Below, piece after piece: positions 17,055-26,901 of a stretch of 64,000 nucleotides of DNA (positions are counted from its first letter, which is position 1; every line of letters begins with the position of its first letter). Made by a program: the position numbers and the translations under genes. The DNA comes from Streptomyces malachitofuscus (GTDB lineage: Bacteria > Actinomycetota > Actinomycetes > Streptomycetales > Streptomycetaceae). The stretch lies in NCBI RefSeq assembly GCF_014650055.1, contig NZ_BMUF01000006.1, forward strand, positions 416,386 to 480,385, written 5' to 3'. Under the pieces are notes generated by a model. It was not told the origin of the DNA and ran no database searches. It saw nothing but the letters and a program-made list of their open reading frames with translations.

Positions 17055-17849
17055 ATGCTCACCACCCACTTCGTCAACGGCGCCCCGAACTGGATCGACG
17101 TCGGCACCTCCGACATGGACGGCGCCGCGTCCTTCTACGGCGCCCTGTTCGGCTGGGACTACCGCTCCGCCGGCCCCGACGCCGGTGGCTACGGCTTCTT
17201 CGAGCTGGCCGGACGCATCGTCGCGGGCGGCATGCAGAGCGCCCCGGAGCAGGGCCCGCCCGCGTGGACCGTCTACTTCCGGACCCCCGACGCGGACGCC
17301 ACCGCGCAGGCCGCCCAGCAGGCCCGGGGCGGTGTGTCCATGCCGCCCATGGACGTGAGGGAGCAGGGCAGAACGGCGATCCTCACCGACCAGGCGGGCG
17401 TCCCCTTCGGCATCTGGGAGCCCGCCCTGCGCAAGGGCGTCGAAGCGGCCGGCGAGGCGGGCTCCCTGTGCTGGGTCGAGCTCTACACCCCGGACATCGC
17501 CCGGACCGCCGCCTTCTACCACTCCACCCTCGGCTGGGAGACCTCGGCGGTGACCTTCCCCGCGGGCGTCTACACCTCCGTCAACCCCGCCGGGACGGGG
17601 GAGGAGGGCATGTTCGGCGGGCTGGTCCCGCTGGCCGACGACCCCGTCGAGGCGGAGAGCGGACTGCCCTACTGGCTGCCCTACATCGGGGTGGAGGATC
17701 CGGACGCGGTCGTCGCCCGGGCCGTCGAGCTGGGCGGCAGGGTACGGATGCCCGCCACGTCCCTCGCCGGTGTCGGCCGGCTCGCCCGCCTGGAGGATCC
17801 GTACGGCGCGCGCTTCGCGGTCCTCAAGGGCGATCCCCGCCAGACGTGA
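17055..17849 (+). CDS. Two-domain VOC (glyoxalase/bleomycin-resistance-like) protein
   Basis: A 264-aa cytoplasmic protein with two tandem vicinal-oxygen-chelate domains: NWIDVGTSDMDGAASFYGALFGWDY...GVPFGIWEP, then CWVELYTPDIARTAAFYHSTLGWE...YGARFAVLKG. Repeated betaalphabetabetabeta folds of this kind bind a metal for isomerase or dioxygenase chemistry or sequester drugs; the substrate here cannot be told. The start is set by the strong GGAGGAGGAGA ribosome site; the frame itself is open from 16881. The second domain closes with LEDPYGARFAVL, typical of Streptomyces paralogues. Confidence 0.85.
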   Translation: MLTTHFVNGAPNWIDVGTSDMDGAASFYGALFGWDYRSAGPDAGGYGFFELAGRIVAGGMQSAPEQGPPAWTVYFRTPDADATAQAAQQARGGVSMPPMDVREQGRTAILTDQAGVPFGIWEPALRKGVEAAGEAGSLCWVELYTPDIARTAAFYHSTLGWETSAVTFPAGVYTSVNPAGTGEEGMFGGLVPLADDPVEAESGLPYWLPYIGVEDPDAVVARAVELGGRVRMPATSLAGVGRLARLEDPYGARFAVLKGDPRQT

Positions 17850-17977
17850 ACCCCGGCGCGCCGCCGTGCGGGCCGGGCCGCCCGGCGCCATCATCATGCG
17901 GCACGGGAGACAGCCGCGCGCCGCGCGTTGATACGGCGTTGATCGAACGTTTTTAGCCGTCCGGCACGCTTCCGGCC

Positions 17978-18223
17978 ATGCACATCGACACATTCCCGTC
18001 GCCCGACCTCGCCTGGCAGGAGGAGGCGTTGTGCGCGCAGACGGGAGGAGAATTCTTCTTCCCCGAGCCCGGCAGTTCGGTCCGCGAGGCCAAGCGCATC
18101 TGCGGCCTCTGCCCGATCCGCGCCACCTGCCTCGAGTACGCCCTGACCAACGACATGCGCTTCGGTGTCTGGGGCGGCATGTCGGAGAAGGAACGCCTGG
18201 AACTGCGGCGCACAGGACGGTAG
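17978..18223 (+). CDS. WhiB-like iron-sulfur transcriptional regulator
   Basis: An 81-aa Wbl protein. The four cysteines that hold the [4Fe-4S] cluster are Cys19, Cys42, Cys45 and Cys51 (CGLCPIRATC), followed by the GVWGG turn at residues 63-67 and a short basic tail (ERLELRRTGR). Proteins of this class bind the principal sigma factor region 4 and steer promoters in development or stress. The lack of an AT-hook-like RGRP tail argues against it being WblC. It is probably the orthologue of a small S. coelicolor Wbl protein (possibly WblH), but I am unsure of the letter. Confidence 0.92.
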   Translation: MHIDTFPSPDLAWQEEALCAQTGGEFFFPEPGSSVREAKRICGLCPIRATCLEYALTNDMRFGVWGGMSEKERLELRRTGR

Positions 18224-18437
18224 TTCCCTCCGGTCACCGCCCGTGCAGGCGGGGAAAACCGGTACGGGCCACGTGGCTCCCGTGGCTACGATCGATCCGG
18301 CCCGCACGGCGGTTCGCATCAGGCGGTCCGGGCCGCACGGGGGCGGACGGTGGGAGCGGGCGCCCCTTCACGGCAGCGAGGGCACACCGGTCCGCGTCCG
18401 GCTCGTCCCTCGGCACGACACACACGGGGGGCGCCTC

Positions 18438-19766
18438 ATGGGCGACGGCATCACCGAGGAAGAGCTGTCCGCCTTCCACCGCACGGTCGGCCGGCTGCGC
18501 CGGCTGCCCGCCGACGACCCGGTGCGCCTGCGCACCGAACATGTCGCCGCCTCCTTCGTGCGCGACGGACAGGCCCGGCGCCGCAGGGCGCGCAACGAGG
18601 CGGCGTCCGCGGCCGACGCCGCGACGATGGCCGCCACGGCCACCGGCGCACCGGACCGCCGCGAGGACGCCCCGCTGGTGGCCCCGGGCCGTCCAGGTGT
18701 CTTCCACCGGTCGCGCCGCTGCTATGTCTGCAAGTCGTCCTATCGACAGGTCGACGCCTTCTACCACCGGCTCTGCCCGGGCTGCGCCGTCGACAACCGC
18801 GCCCGGCGCGGACTCTCCACCGATCTGACCGGCCGCCGCGCCCTGCTCACCGGCGGCCGGGTGAAGATCGGCTTCCAGCTGGCGCTGATGCTGCTGCGCG
18901 ACGGCGTGCAGCTGACCGTCACCAGCCGCTTCCCACACGACACCGCCCGCCGCTTCCGGGCGGAGCCCGACTGCGCGAACTGGCTCGACCGGCTCCGCAT
19001 ACTCGCCGTCGACCTGCGCGACCCCCGCCAGGTGCTGGGCCTGTGCGAGGAACTGCGCGGTGAGGGCGAACCCCTGGACATCCTCGTCAACAACGCCGCG
19101 CAGACCGTGCGGCGGCCGCCGGAGTCGTACGCGCTGCTCGCCTCCGGTGAGCGGGACGAACTGCCCGCGGGGGCGCGCCGGGCGCCGGGCTTCACCCCGA
19201 TGCGGACGCTCGGCGACGGACGCGCCACGCTGCCGGTGGCCCTGCGCGAGGCCGACGAGGCCGGGCTGCTGCCCGACCCGTCCCCGGAGAACTCCTGGTC
19301 GGCCAGGCTCGGGGCGCTCGACCCCGCCGAGGTGCTGGAGACCCAGCTCGTCAACGCCCTCGCCCCGGCGCTGCTGTGCGACCGGCTGCTGCCCCTGCTG
19401 CTCGCCTCACGGCACCCGCGGCGCTACGTCGTCAACGTGACCGCGGTGGAGGGCCGGTTCGCGGTGCGCAACAAGATGCCCGGCCATCCGCACACCAACA
19501 TGGCCAAGGCCGCGCTCAACATGCTGACCCGCACCAGCGCGGCCGCACTCGCCGAACAAGGCGTGTACATGTGCGCCGTGGACACCGGCTGGATCACTGA
19601 CGAGAACCCCGCGCCGAGGAAGTCCCGTATCGCGCGGGCCGGCTTCCGCACCCCGCTGGACGTCGTCGACGGGGCGGCCCGGGTCTACGACCCCATCGTG
19701 CGGGGAGAGGCCGGAGACCCGGTGGCCGGAGTGTTCCTGAAGGACTACCAGGAGGCGGCCTGGTGA
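18438..19766 (+). CDS. Unusual SDR-family protein with N-terminal zinc ribbon
   Basis: A 442-aa protein. The first 90 residues are helical and basic, then a four-cysteine ribbon CYVC-x14-CPGC appears around residues 95-115, followed by a short-chain dehydrogenase Rossmann domain. The nucleotide motif reads LLTGGRVKIG and the NNA motif is LVNNAAQ. The catalytic Ser/Tyr/Lys positions are altered: VNVTAVEG replaces the usual Ser and TNMAK stands where YxxxK is expected, so only Lys remains. It may bind a nucleotide without normal dehydrogenase chemistry. A GGGGGG stretch precedes the chosen ATG; the frame is open far upstream but that part does not look coding. Confidence 0.8.
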   Translation: MGDGITEEELSAFHRTVGRLRRLPADDPVRLRTEHVAASFVRDGQARRRRARNEAASAADAATMAATATGAPDRREDAPLVAPGRPGVFHRSRRCYVCKSSYRQVDAFYHRLCPGCAVDNRARRGLSTDLTGRRALLTGGRVKIGFQLALMLLRDGVQLTVTSRFPHDTARRFRAEPDCANWLDRLRILAVDLRDPRQVLGLCEELRGEGEPLDILVNNAAQTVRRPPESYALLASGERDELPAGARRAPGFTPMRTLGDGRATLPVALREADEAGLLPDPSPENSWSARLGALDPAEVLETQLVNALAPALLCDRLLPLLLASRHPRRYVVNVTAVEGRFAVRNKMPGHPHTNMAKAALNMLTRTSAAALAEQGVYMCAVDTGWITDENPAPRKSRIARAGFRTPLDVVDGAARVYDPIVRGEAGDPVAGVFLKDYQEAAW

Positions 19767-19823
19767 TCCGCCGAAACCGACTGGTGGGAACCCGGCCCGT
19801 CCCTCTACCCTGCGCACAGGGGC

Positions 19824-19897
19824 GGGGTCGTAGCGCAGAGGCCGACGCGCCGGGTCTCCAAAACCGGGAAGACGCTGGTTCGAATCCAGCCGCCCCG
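19824..19897 (+). tRNA. Degenerate tRNA-Trp-like gene (anticodon CCA)
   Basis: A tRNA cloverleaf can be drawn. T-arm GCTGG-TTCGAAT-CCAGC is perfect. The anticodon loop CTCCAAA carries CCA (tryptophan). The D-stem GCGC/GCGC (19833-19836 with 19847-19850) is preceded by T8-A9, and G73 is the tryptophan discriminator. Defects are visible: acceptor GGGGTCG against CGCCCC leaves one unpaired T at position 5, the anticodon stem has a G-G mismatch at 28:42, and base 26 is absent. No CCA is encoded. It could be a pseudogene or a divergent second tRNA-Trp. Confidence 0.5.
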
Positions 19898-19919
19898 CCC
19901 TCCTCGGCCCGACAGGTCC

Positions 19920-20894
19920 TCAGCCGCCGGCGCGGGCCGCCATCCGGGCCTTGCGGGCCGCGAGCTTCTCGTCGAACTTGGCGGCCTCGGCGTCCAGGCC
20001 GCCCAGGAACAGTCCCAGTTCCTCCTGGGCCTTGACGCCCTCGGGGCCCAGCCCGTCGATCTCCAGGACCTTCAGGAAGCGGAGCACCGGCTGGATCACG
20101 TCGTCGTGGTGGATGCGCAGGTTGTACACCTCGCCGATGGCCATCTGCGCGGCCGCCCGCTCGAACCCGGGGATGCCGTGGCCGGGCATCCGGAAGTTCA
20201 CCACGACGTCGCGCACTGCCTGCATCGTGAGGTCCGGGGCCAGTTCGAACGCCGACTTGAGGAGGTTGCGGTAGAAGACCATGTGCAGGTTCTCGTCGGT
20301 CGCGATGCGGGCCAGCATGCGGTCGCAGACCGGGTCACCCGACTGGTGGCCGGTGTTGCGGTGCGAGATGCGGGTGGCCAGTTCCTGGAAGGCGACGTAG
20401 GCGATCGAGTGGAGCATCGAGTGCCGGTTGTCCGACTCGAAGCCCTCGCTCATGTGCGCCATGCGGAACTGCTCCAGCTTGTCCGGGTCCACCGCCCGCG
20501 AGGCGAGCAGATAGTCCCGCATCACGATGCCGTGCCGGCCCTCCTCCGCCGTCCAGCGGTGCACCCAGGTGCCCCAGGCGCCCTCCCGGCCGAAGAGCGT
20601 GGCGATCTCGTGGTGGTAGCTGGGGAGATTGTCCTCGGTCAGCAGGTTCACCACCAGCGCGATCCGGCCGACCTCGGTGACCTTCGACTGCTCCTTGTCC
20701 CAGGCCTCGCCGTCCTCGAAGAAGCCGGGGAAGTTGCGGGCGTCGCTGAACGGCACGTACTCGTGCGGCATCCAGTCCTTGGCGACCTTCAGGTGCCGGT
20801 TGAGCTCCTTCTCGACCACTTCTTCCAGTGCGTACAACAGCCGGGCGTCGGTCCAGACGGAAGGGCTGCCGAGGTGGGGAGAAGTGATCGACAC
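19920..20894 (-). CDS. Acyl-ACP desaturase (soluble diiron)
   Basis: Soluble stearoyl-ACP-type desaturase of 324 aa that introduces a double bond into acyl-ACP using oxygen and ferredoxin. Diiron ligands are visible in the carboxylate motifs TAEEGRHG and ATDENLHM, with further glutamates in the EEVVEKELNRHL and EDNLPSYH helices. The GTG start (VSITSPHLGSP) has GGAG seven bases upstream; the open frame extends further but passes through the operator repeats. Three tandem dyads just upstream imply tight fatty-acid- or acyl-CoA-responsive control. It lies just after the tRNA-like gene on the opposite strand. Confidence 0.9.
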   Translation of the reverse strand: MSITSPHLGSPSVWTDARLLYALEEVVEKELNRHLKVAKDWMPHEYVPFSDARNFPGFFEDGEAWDKEQSKVTEVGRIALVVNLLTEDNLPSYHHEIATLFGREGAWGTWVHRWTAEEGRHGIVMRDYLLASRAVDPDKLEQFRMAHMSEGFESDNRHSMLHSIAYVAFQELATRISHRNTGHQSGDPVCDRMLARIATDENLHMVFYRNLLKSAFELAPDLTMQAVRDVVVNFRMPGHGIPGFERAAAQMAIGEVYNLRIHHDDVIQPVLRFLKVLEIDGLGPEGVKAQEELGLFLGGLDAEAAKFDEKLAARKARMAARAGG

Positions 20895-20949
20895 GGGTGA
20901 CTCCAGGGGGACGGTGACATGCTGAGGTCCGGCGAGCGGTGCCGGGAAC

Positions 20950-20994
20950 CTACGGAATCGTAGGCTACGAATCCGTAGGTTACGAAGCCGTAGG
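20950..20994. promoter_or_regulatory. Three tandem 15-bp operators upstream of the desaturase
   Basis: Three head-to-tail 15-bp units, CTACGGAATCGTAGG, CTACGAATCCGTAGG and TTACGAAGCCGTAGG, each hold the dyad TACG-N4-CGTA. They sit 56 bases upstream of the desaturase start. Such dyads are typical of TetR-family repressors, and the strict 15-bp period would place bound dimers about 1.4 helical turns apart. The regulator is not encoded next to it. Confidence 0.8.
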
Positions 20995-21107
20995 TTAAGA
21001 CCGCCGTAAAGACTGCTGATCAGCGGGGGTCCGTACGAGCGGGCGTGGCGCCGCCGCATGCCCCGGAGTCGCAGGTCGCTGCGCCGTACGGGTGATGACG
21101 GTCCCGG

Positions 21108-21884
21108 TCAGGCGTACAGCTCCCGCAGGCGCACCGAGAGGCACGTCACACAGCCCTCGAGCTTTTCGAACTCGCCTATGTCCACCAGGACCGGCTCGTA
21201 GCCGAGATCCGCGTACAGCTCCGCGGTCTTCGGCGCGCTCGCTGCCATCAGCAGCTTGTCCCCGCCGAGCAGCACCACATGCGACCCGGACTCCTCCGGT
21301 ACCGGCAGGAAGCGCGGGAAGAGCGAGGGCACGTCCATGGCCGGGATGTGCCCGACGACCGTCCCGTCCGGCAGCGCCGTGACCGCGGACTTCAGATGCA
21401 GCACCTTCGCGACCGGCACCGCGACGACCCGCGCGCCCAGCGGCTCGAACGCGGCCCGCACCTGCTGCACCCCGGCGGCGTTGGTGCGCCCGCCCCGGCC
21501 GACGTACACCGTGTCGCCGACCTTCAGCACGTCGCCGCCGTCCAGTGTGCCCGGCTCCCACACCCAGTTCACCGAGCAGCCCAGGGACGCCACGGCCTCC
21601 TCGACCCCGAACGTCTCCCCACGGCGGGACTCCGCGCCGGACCGCGCGATCAGCGCCACGTTCCGGAACATGACCACCGTGTCCTCCACGAAGACCGAGT
21701 CCGGGCAGTCGTCGGCCGGGTCCACCTCGATCGTCTCCCAGCCGTGGGCGCGCAGGGCCTCCGTGTACGCCTCCCACTGCTCCACCGCCCGGTCGAGGTC
21801 GACGTCCTCCCGTTCGACGTGCGTCACCAGACCTTCGGCCAGGCGGGGGGAGGGGCGGCGGACGAGGGCCTTCTTGCTGGGCAC
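21108..21884 (-). CDS. Dimethylarginine dimethylaminohydrolase (dimethylargininase)
   Basis: Amidinotransferase-superfamily enzyme of 258 aa that converts methylated arginine to citrulline and methylamine. Family blocks are CPDSVFVEDTVVMF, EPGTLDGGDVL, the catalytic histidine in VLHLKSAVTALP and the nucleophilic cysteine near the C-terminus in KLEGCVTCLSVRLREL. The GTG start (VPSKKALVRRPSP) is supported by AAAGGCG upstream. An arginine-deiminase-type activity is the main alternative; the length and the two C-terminal cysteines favour dimethylargininase. It lies alone, in the same direction as the desaturase. Confidence 0.9.
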   Translation of the reverse strand: MPSKKALVRRPSPRLAEGLVTHVEREDVDLDRAVEQWEAYTEALRAHGWETIEVDPADDCPDSVFVEDTVVMFRNVALIARSGAESRRGETFGVEEAVASLGCSVNWVWEPGTLDGGDVLKVGDTVYVGRGGRTNAAGVQQVRAAFEPLGARVVAVPVAKVLHLKSAVTALPDGTVVGHIPAMDVPSLFPRFLPVPEESGSHVVLLGGDKLLMAASAPKTAELYADLGYEPVLVDIGEFEKLEGCVTCLSVRLRELYA

Positions 21885-22039
21885 GGGTGCGCCTTTCGGA
21901 CGGGACGGGCAGGGCGGCCGCCGCACCCGGGAGGCCCCCGACGGGCCGGCCTCCCACGGGCGTCGGCGCAGCCATCATGCAGGGCGAATCCGGACAGGGC
22001 CACCCCGGCGACGCCAGGACGTACCACCGGGTAACTGTC

Positions 22040-24304
<2,265 letters not shown>

Positions 24305-24314
24305 ACCGCCGACG

Positions 24315-25940
24315 CTAGGCGGGAAGGCCGACATCTTCTGTCGGGATTTCCTTCAGCTCTCCCTCCTCCATCAGCAGCCACCGCGTGATGCCGATCGACT
24401 CCAGGAACGGCAGATCGTGACTGGCCACGATCAGCGCTCCCTCGTAGGACTCCAGCGCGGTGGTGAGCTGCCGGACGCTCGCCATGTCGAGGTTGTTGGT
24501 CGGCTCGTCCAGCATCAGCAGCTGGGGCGCGGGCTCCGCCAGCATCAGCGCGGCCAGCGCCGCCCGGAAACGCTCGCCGCCGGAGAGCGTCTCCGCCTTC
24601 TGGTCGGCGCGGGCGCCCCGGAACAGGAACCGGGCGAGCCGGGCCCGGACCCGGTTGTTGGTGGCGCCCGGGGCGAACCGGGCCACGTTCTCGGCGACGG
24701 TCAGTCCCGGGTCGAGGACGTCGAGGCGCTGCGGCAGGAACCGCAGCGGCACCTGGGCCCTCGCCTCGCCGGAGACCGGCTCCAGCTCACCGGCGATCGT
24801 GCGCAGCAGCGTCGTCTTGCCCGCGCCGTTGCGTCCGATCAGCGCCACCCGCTCCGGCCCGCGCAAGTCGAAACCGCCCCGCACCCGTGCGCCGTACGCC
24901 AGTTCCAGATCCATCAGCGTGAGGACGCCCCGGCCCTGCGGCACGGCCGTGTACGGCAGGTCGACGCGGATCTCGTCGTCGTCCCGTACGGCCTCCACCG
25001 CGTCGTCGAGCCGTTCCCTGGCCTCGGAGAGCCTCTCCTCGTGCATGATGCGGTGCTTGCCCGCGGACACCTGCGCCGCGCGCTTGCGCGCCCCCATGAC
25101 GATCTTCGGCTCGCGCTTCTGTTCGAACATCTTCTGGCCGTACCGCTTGCGGCGGGCCAGCTTGACCTGGGCGTCGACCAGTTCCCGCTTCTGCTTGCGA
25201 AGGTCCGCCTCGGCGACGCGCACCATCCGCTCGGCGGCCTCCTGCTCGACGGCCAGGGCCTCCTCGTACGCCGAGAAGTTGCCGCCGTACCAGGTCACCT
25301 CGCCCGAGCGCAGATCCGCGATCTGGTCGACCAGGTCGAGCAGTTCACGGTCGTGGCTGACGACGACCATGACGCCCGGCCAGTTGTCCACGGCCGCGTA
25401 CAGCCGTCTGCGGGCGTACAGGTCGAGGTTGTTGGTGGGCTCGTCGAGCAGCAGCACGTCCGGACGCCGCAGCAGCAGGGCCGCCAGTCGCAGCAGTACC
25501 GACTCGCCGCCCGACACCTCGCCCACGGTGCGGTCGAGGCCGATGTGACCGAGGCCGAGTTCGCCCAGCGTGGCAAGGGCGCGTTCCTCGACGTCCCAGT
25601 CGTCGCCGACGGTCTCGAAGTGCTCCTCGGCCACGTCGCCCGCCTCGATGGCGTGCAGCGCGGCCCGCCGGGCGGCGATGCCGAGGGCCTCGTCGACCCT
25701 CAGCGCGGTGTCGAGGGTCACGTTCTGCGGCAGGTACCCCACCTCGCCGGCGACGCGGACGGCGCCGTCGGCCGGTGCGAGCTCACCGGCGATCAGCTTG
25801 AGCAGGGTTGATTTGCCGCTCCCGTTGACGCCGACGAGCCCGGTGCGGCCGGGGCCGAAGGCGACGTCGAGGCCCTCGAAGACGGCGGTGCCGTCGGGCC
25901 AGGTGAAGGCGAGGGACGTACAGGTGATGGATGGTGACAT
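24315..25940 (-). CDS. ABC-F ribosome-protection-type ATPase
   Basis: Soluble tandem ABC ATPase of 541 aa without membrane segments, of the ABC-F class that acts on the ribosome and often gives antibiotic resistance. Module 1 has GVNGSGKST, SGGE and LLLDEPTNNLD; a long basic, coiled-coil linker (EQEAAERMVRVAEADLRKQKREL...KRYGQKMFEQKREPK) follows; module 2 has GRNGAGKTT, LSGGERFRAA and LMLDEPTNNLD. The start has GGAGG five bases upstream. A 237-base leader and a WblC-like promoter precede it, typical for inducible resistance genes. The short uvrA-like gene follows ten bases after the stop. Confidence 0.92.
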   Translation of the reverse strand: MSPSITCTSLAFTWPDGTAVFEGLDVAFGPGRTGLVGVNGSGKSTLLKLIAGELAPADGAVRVAGEVGYLPQNVTLDTALRVDEALGIAARRAALHAIEAGDVAEEHFETVGDDWDVEERALATLGELGLGHIGLDRTVGEVSGGESVLLRLAALLLRRPDVLLLDEPTNNLDLYARRRLYAAVDNWPGVMVVVSHDRELLDLVDQIADLRSGEVTWYGGNFSAYEEALAVEQEAAERMVRVAEADLRKQKRELVDAQVKLARRKRYGQKMFEQKREPKIVMGARKRAAQVSAGKHRIMHEERLSEARERLDDAVEAVRDDDEIRVDLPYTAVPQGRGVLTLMDLELAYGARVRGGFDLRGPERVALIGRNGAGKTTLLRTIAGELEPVSGEARAQVPLRFLPQRLDVLDPGLTVAENVARFAPGATNNRVRARLARFLFRGARADQKAETLSGGERFRAALAALMLAEPAPQLLMLDEPTNNLDMASVRQLTTALESYEGALIVASHDLPFLESIGITRWLLMEEGELKEIPTEDVGLPA

Positions 25941-26178
25941 GCGGGCCTCCGCGGTTGCTCGGGGCGATCAGGGGCAAACGCGTATCGAGACACCGCGGGA
26001 CGACGACCGGCAGCCGGAAAGGAAAGCCGTGGGCATGAGAAGAGCCCTGTTCCGGAGGGAGCACAAGGACGGCTCGAACGCCGAGGTCGCACGCGGCGTG
26101 CACACCCGAAGGGTGTGACGCGGTGTCTCAGAACCTCAGACGAGCAACGTCCTTCTCCGATCGACGGCAACAGAAGCG
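25941..26178 (-). promoter_or_regulatory. Attenuator-like 5' leader of the ABC-F operon
   Basis: The leader RNA has three mutually exclusive segments. Strand 1 (26119-26129) pairs perfectly over 11 bp with strand 2 (25987-25997). Strand 2 also contains CCGCGGT, which pairs over 7 bp with ACCGCGG at 25949-25955, overlapping the GGAGG ribosome site of the ABC-F gene. A third, stable hairpin, CACACCC-GAA-GGGTGTG, is at 26101-26117. A short ORF runs through strand 2. This arrangement fits drug-induced ribosome-stalling control; the structures are seen, the mechanism is inferred. Confidence 0.65.
25968..26036 (-). CDS. 22-codon leader ORF in the ABC-F 5' leader
   Basis: ATG to TGA encodes 22 residues (begins MPTAFLSGCR, ends SIRVCP). 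It ends 27 bases upstream of the ABC-F start and spans strand 2 of the leader stem. The ribosome site is weak (AGGG about 9-12 bases upstream). A ribosome held on this ORF would prevent strand 2 from pairing with the ribosome-site strand. No similar peptide is known to me; it may be control-only. Confidence 0.45.
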   Translation of the reverse strand: MPTAFLSGCRSSSRGVSIRVCP

Positions 26179-26184
26179 TTGTAC

Positions 26185-26224
26185 ACCGTAAGAGCGGCCG
26201 GGAGGGGCTGTCAACGCCTTTTTA
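26185..26224 (-). promoter_or_regulatory. WblC/WhiB7-type promoter of the ABC-F operon
   Basis: On the minus strand a consensus -35 TTGACA (26209-26214) and a -10 TACGGT (26185-26190) are 18 bp apart. A TAAAAA tract (26219-26224) sits four bases upstream of the -35. An AT-rich element right before the -35 is the binding signature of WhiB7/WblC, the actinobacterial inducer of resistance to ribosome-targeting drugs. The start of transcription would be near 26178, giving a leader of about 237 bases. Confidence 0.6.
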
Positions 26225-26256
26225 CGACCGCCACGTCAACTCTTCGAGGAGGCCCT

Positions 26257-26901
26257 GTGCCCCACGGCCCGCTCTCCCTGCCGGCCCGTCTCTGCCTGCT
26301 GGCCTGGGACACCGACCCGGCCCGGCTGTCCGCCCTGGTGCGGGCCGGTGCCCTCGCCGAGCTGGCCCGGAGCGGTCTGCTGACCGACGACGACGGCATC
26401 GCCACTCCGGTCGACCTGGACTCCCGCACCGGGGATCCGGTCCTGGACGGTCTCCTGGAACTGGTCACCGAGTCCTTCCCGCACCGCTGGCGCGTGTGGG
26501 TGACGCTGCACGCGCGGCACACCCTGGACGCGGTCCGGGAGCAGCTGGTGGCCGAAGGCGTCCTGCGGGCCGAGAAGCACCGCGTCCTCGGCGTGTTCCC
26601 GTCCGTGGAGCACGTCCTGGCCGACACCGCCCGCGCGGACGCCCTGCACGGGGAGGCCCACCGGGTCCTGGACGGATCCGCGTCCGCCGGGAGCGTCCCC
26701 GAGCCGACCGCCGCGGCCCTCGCCCTCGCGGCCGCGGCGGGCCTGCCGAAGACCCCGGACGGCGCCTCCCGCGACCGGCACGCCGAGGCCCTCACCCGCC
26801 GTGCGGGGGAGTCGACGCCCGGGTTCGAGGCCATCCTGCGCGAGCTGTGTGCGGGCCTGGCCGACGGGGTGCCGCTGGCGTCACCGGCCCGGGGCCGCTG
26901 A
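26257..26901 (+). CDS. GPP34 (Golgi phosphoprotein 3-like) domain protein
   Basis: A 214-aa GPP34-domain protein, common in Streptomyces in several copies. Visible parts are LSLPARLCLLAWDTD at the start, ARSGLLTDDDGIA, and VAEGVLRAEKHRVLGVFPS in the middle. The eukaryotic relatives bind PI4P on Golgi membranes; the bacterial role is unknown. The GTG start has a GAGGAGG ribosome site and the gene is divergent from the ABC-F operon. Its last 18 codons and downstream DNA are repeated in tandem directly after the stop, which is odd for a conserved gene. Confidence 0.82.
   Translation: MPHGPLSLPARLCLLAWDTDPARLSALVRAGALAELARSGLLTDDDGIATPVDLDSRTGDPVLDGLLELVTESFPHRWRVWVTLHARHTLDAVREQLVAEGVLRAEKHRVLGVFPSVEHVLADTARADALHGEAHRVLDGSASAGSVPEPTAAALALAAAAGLPKTPDGASRDRHAEALTRRAGESTPGFEAILRELCAGLADGVPLASPARGR

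Noticed and set aside
15453..17993. Long minus-strand open frame over laccase, LacI and VOC genes
   Set aside because: Opposes three recognised genes and lacks any family motif.
17978..18223. Assignment of the WhiB protein as WblC, the inducer of the ABC-F operon
   Set aside because: It lacks the basic AT-hook-like tail expected of WblC/WhiB7; the Wbl type remains undecided.
19824..20894. tRNA-linked integrated element with attachment sites
   Set aside because: No integrase, no direct repeat of the tRNA 3' end and only ordinary conserved genes follow.
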